DNA from: Oscillospiraceae bacterium
Lineage (GTDB): Bacteria; Bacillota; Clostridia; Oscillospirales; Oscillospiraceae
Assembly (NCBI GenBank): GCA_017631155.1
Contig: JAGBTV010000084.1
Location: 1-64,000, forward strand
Length of the DNA: 64,000 nt
Direction: 5' to 3'
In this document: piece after piece, positions 61,487 through 64,000 of the stretch
How the letters are laid out: every line of letters begins with the position of its first letter
Position numbering within the stretch: the stretch's first letter is position 1
Made by a program: the position numbers and the translations under genes
The notes under the pieces: generated by a model
Database searches by the model: none
Told to the model about the DNA's origin: nothing
What the model saw: the letters and a program-made list of their open reading frames with translations, nothing else

Positions 61487-61523
61487 AAAAGAAGCCACCC
61501 CATCGGGGCGGCTTCTTTTTTGG
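61486..61523. terminator. Bidirectional terminator after tRNA-Ser
   Basis: AAAAAGAAGCC pairs with GGCTTCTTTTT, enclosing CCCC/GGGG around ATC; it also faces the convergent ABC-2 permease gene. Confidence 0.92.
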
Positions 61524-61552
61524 TTAAAAGGCAAAACACCAATGATTATTTA

Positions 61553-62383
61553 CTATTTCAGATCCTTCTTCTTAAATTTCAAAAGGCCTAATCCTAGGAA
61601 TCCCGAGATTCCAACAACTGCAGGAATTACAAGGTACAGTCGGTCTTCCAAGCTGTACTTGATACCCGTGCCAATGTATGCTGTAGAATTTAACACATTG
61701 ATTCTGCTGATAAAATGCAAGACAGAAATAATGCTCTCATCGCCCTCGAGGGCTTCCATCAGAGTAATTGCAACCTGTATTATGCTGCCAATCATGATCA
61801 AAGCAAATGTAATTGCAACATATAAAACGATTGCGAGGCCGACATTTTTTCTGCTGGCGCACAGCCAGGAAAGCATTGCCGACACAAAAAGAAGCATCAG
61901 AATTTCCAGAACAAACGACTCTAGAAAATACCAAAAATCCGAAGCTGTAAATGGTGTTAGTTGGTAATCAAAAAAGCACAGGCTGATTCCGAGTGTAATG
62001 AAGGCATGCATCACCATAACTGCAACAATTACAACCGAGCAAGTAATAAACAAGGACATGAAAATTTCAGAGCGACTTTTGCCCGCAATTATCTTATTGC
62101 GTACTGTGCCAAAGGAAAAATCCTTGCACAACACAATCGCCAGCAGCACAGGAAGGATTAGTCCAAAATTATTCCCCAGGGAAAATGAATTAAAAAACAT
62201 TGACTTAGCAGTAAAGGCTACTCCAAAAACCTCAAGATCTTCATCCGCACCCATGCCGGAGATAATCAATGCATACAGCAACGGTGTAATAAGTGCAAAA
62301 ACAACTGCTAAAATCCCCATGACGATCAACAACTTATCTTTCATGACTCGCCTGAAATCCGCTTTTAAAAGACCACGCATCAT
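61553..62383 (-). CDS. ABC-2 type transporter permease
   Basis: A 276-residue membrane protein with about six helices: LLIVMGILAVVFALITPLLY near the N-terminus and AVVGISGFLGLGLLKFKKKD at the end. The segment VLCKDFSFGTVRNKIIAGKS is the typical ABC-2 elbow after the second helix. It overlaps the ATPase gene by ATGA. This type exports lantibiotics, lipids or peptides; the substrate is unknown. Confidence 0.87.
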   Translation of the reverse strand: MMRGLLKADFRRVMKDKLLIVMGILAVVFALITPLLYALIISGMGADEDLEVFGVAFTAKSMFFNSFSLGNNFGLILPVLLAIVLCKDFSFGTVRNKIIAGKSRSEIFMSLFITCSVVIVAVMVMHAFITLGISLCFFDYQLTPFTASDFWYFLESFVLEILMLLFVSAMLSWLCASRKNVGLAIVLYVAITFALIMIGSIIQVAITLMEALEGDESIISVLHFISRINVLNSTAYIGTGIKYSLEDRLYLVIPAVVGISGFLGLGLLKFKKKDLK

Positions 62384-63294
62384 TTCACACCCCCTATTAC
62401 CGACAGATAGTAATCCTCAAAGCTGGTTTCATTGCAGTTAATACTTAAGATTCTGATGTTTTCACTGATGATTGCAGATAGAAGATCATTCAAATCCGTT
62501 TCTCCAATAATTTTAACACCATCAGAGGTATATTCCAGTTGGTTAGGAATACTGTGTTTTACCGTTTCAGCCAGCTTTTGCGGATCATCCGAACTAATCA
62601 GCGTAGTCCGTGCGCATTCATTATGCAACTGTTCTGCAGTAATTTCCTTGATAAGTTTTCCTTTTGAAATAATGCCATATTTGGTTGCAACTAGGGAAAG
62701 CTCACTAAGGATATGGGACGAAATCAAGAAAGTGATGCCGCGCTCGCGGTTAAGCTTCAAAATCAATTCACGAATACTTACAATACCCGCCGGGTCCAAA
62801 CCATTCATTGGTTCATCTAAAATCAAAAGTTCCGGATCACCAAGTAATGCCATTGCGATTCCAAGCCGTTGACGCATGCCAAGGGAAAAATTACTGGCAT
62901 GCTTTTTCTCGCCAGAAACATCTTCCAGACCTACATCACTAAGAACGGAAAGTATTTTACTCTCATCGTTAATCCCGAGAATTGCCGACTGCGTTTTCAG
63001 ATTATCAAAGGCGGACATATTCATGTAAATGGAAGGAGTTTCAACAACTGCACCAATCCGGCTTCTTGCCTTACCGATATTACCCGAACGGTTATCCGCC
63101 CCAAAAAGTTCAAAACTGCCGGAATCCGGGAAAATCAAACCGGTGATCAATCGTATGACAGTAGTTTTACCGGATCCGTTTTCACCCACAAAACCGTAAA
63201 TATCACCGCGTTCGATATTCATGTTGATACCGTTTACTGCAACATTCTTTTTGTATTTTTTCGTGAGACCATGTATAGAAAGCACATCAGGCAT
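62380..63294 (-). CDS. ABC transporter ATP-binding protein (exporter type)
   Basis: A 304-residue ATPase with Walker A GENGSGKTT, signature FSLGMRQRL and Walker B LLILDEPMNGLD. The FSLGMRQRLGIAMALLGDP form is that of bacitracin or lantibiotic-immunity ATPases. I use the ATG at 63294 (MPDVLSIHG), with GGAGGTGTTACT upstream; a longer frame to 63342 overlaps hisIE. It lies 44 bases after hisIE, possibly on the same transcript. Confidence 0.9.
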   Translation of the reverse strand: MPDVLSIHGLTKKYKKNVAVNGINMNIERGDIYGFVGENGSGKTTVIRLITGLIFPDSGSFELFGADNRSGNIGKARSRIGAVVETPSIYMNMSAFDNLKTQSAILGINDESKILSVLSDVGLEDVSGEKKHASNFSLGMRQRLGIAMALLGDPELLILDEPMNGLDPAGIVSIRELILKLNRERGITFLISSHILSELSLVATKYGIISKGKLIKEITAEQLHNECARTTLISSDDPQKLAETVKHSIPNQLEYTSDGVKIIGETDLNDLLSAIISENIRILSINCNETSFEDYYLSVIGGVK

Positions 63295-63338
63295 AGTAAC
63301 ACCTCCATATGTATTGAGCAATGCGGGGATATTTTCCG

Positions 63339-63989
63339 TCACTTCGTCATTTTTTCCTGCTTGACCTTGTGGTCAATCACATGGCGCGAAGCCAATTCCT
63401 TATGAATATCCTCCAGGCTGATTCCGGCTTCAATCATCAGCACCATCACATGATAAGCAAGGTCTGCAATCTCATAGACTGTTTCGTTCTTATCGTTGGC
63501 ATGGGCCGCGATAATGACCTCCGTGGATTCCTCTCCCACCTTCTTAAGAATCTTATCCAGCCCCTTTTCAAAAAGATAAGTAGTATAAGATCCCTCTTTC
63601 TTTTCACTCTTTCTGCCCTCGATCAGTTCCATCAAACCTTCATAGGAGAATTCATGACGGTTTTCACTTTGGAAAATGGGTTGGGTAAAGCAGGAATCCG
63701 TACCCTTATGGCAGGCCGGACCTTCCTTTTCCACCATGACGATCAGCGCATCACTATCGCAGTCTGCAGTAATGGAAACAATGTGCTGATAATTACCGCT
63801 GGTTTCGCCCTTGAGCCACAACTCCTGCCGGGAACGGCTCCAAAAACAGGTCAGCTCTTTTTCCATGGAAACCTGGAGACTTTCCCGGTTCATATAAGCC
63901 AGGGTCAACACCTTCTTGGAAACCGCATCCACAACAATAGCGGGAATCAGACCTTTTTCATCAAATTTCAGTTCATCGATATTCAACAT
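63339..63989 (-). CDS. hisIE: Bifunctional phosphoribosyl-AMP cyclohydrolase / phosphoribosyl-ATP pyrophosphatase
   Basis: The fused enzyme for steps two and three of histidine synthesis, 216 residues. The HisI domain (about 1-115) has [15 protein letters not shown], the zinc and metal site TADCDSDA and the final cysteine in [10 protein letters not shown]. The HisE domain (about 120-205) has [18 protein letters not shown] and [13 protein letters not shown]. The ATG at 63989 follows GAGGTGTAACT at the window edge, so other his genes probably lie upstream beyond the window. Confidence 0.95.
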   Translation of the reverse strand: MLNIDELKFDEKGLIPAIVVDAVSKKVLTLAYMNRESLQVSMEKELTCFWSRSRQELWLKGETSGNYQHIVSITADCDSDALIVMVEKEGPACHKGTDSCFTQPIFQSENRHEFSYEGLMELIEGRKSEKKEGSYTTYLFEKGLDKILKKVGEESTEVIIAAHANDKNETVYEIADLAYHVMVLMIEAGISLEDIHKELASRHVIDHKVKQEKMTK

Positions 63990-64000
63990 AGTTACACCTC

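Noticed and set aside
1..64000. CRISPR arrays, prophage, insertion sequences or attachment sites
   Set aside because: I looked for regularly spaced direct repeats, transposase, integrase or phage structural genes and terminal inverted repeats, and found none. tRNA-Ser at 61398 has no repeat of its 3' end nearby.

Overview
The window is ordinary chromosomal core DNA from a Gram-positive spore-forming lineage of the class Clostridia, most likely near the Oscillospiraceae/Ruminococcaceae. This is an inference from gene content and order, not from a search. The evidence is a PolC-type replicase, ECF transporter genes, the sporulation genes yqfC, yqfD and ylbJ, a T-box in front of alaS, an L10 leader, a Clostridia-type 6S RNA, and the block pyrH-frr-uppS-cdsA-dxr-rseP-ispG-polC. 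I see no prophage, insertion sequence, CRISPR array or integrated element.

Layout. 1-8.4 kb: a minus-strand run yqfC-yqfD-phoH-ybeY-era-yqzL-recO-mutS2 (mutS2 leaves the left edge), with ylbJ and a cysteine-rich small gene diverging. 8.5-18 kb: a zinc-finger Clp ATPase, then the minus-strand operon pbp1A-methyltransferase-ecfA1-ecfA2-ecfT-truA. 18-21.8 kb: a DUF1292 gene, 6S RNA, a PrsA-type foldase, two half-length TSUP permease genes behind a strong ribosome-binding-site hairpin, and convergent ruvX. 22-29.6 kb: rpmG-secE-nusG-rplK-rplA and rplJ-rplL, separated by an oppositely oriented three-gene ABC transporter; the ribosomal genes carry two L1-site look-alikes and an L10 leader with an attenuator. 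29.6-41.5 kb (all minus): mrp; an ABC-F protein, ribonuclease M5, holA and comEC; T-box-alaS; pepF with a coupled small gene. 41.5-59.5 kb: a DMT exporter, the pyrH-to-polC operon ending in a uridine phosphorylase gene, NUDIX, a ZIP transporter, and the yqhY-nusB-M22-xseA-xseB-ispA operon. 59.5-64 kb: a polysaccharide deacetylase, an alpha/beta hydrolase, tRNA-Ser(CGA), an ABC-2 exporter and hisIE.

How the genes work together. Most operons join information processing with envelope building. The pyrH operon links UMP kinase and ribosome recycling to undecaprenyl diphosphate, CDP-diacylglycerol and MEP isoprenoid synthesis, and ispA in the yqhY operon uses the products of that pathway. The clearest less-ordinary signals are regulatory RNA or DNA structures: the 18-bp hairpin burying the TSUP start, the doubled L1-like sites, and the perfect palindrome between the ABC transporter and rplJ promoters. 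The most notable protein oddities are a penicillin-binding protein with a four-cysteine insert, the half-size permease pair, and a TsaD-like paralogue at the position folD holds in Bacillus. I did not find a clearly new multi-gene system.
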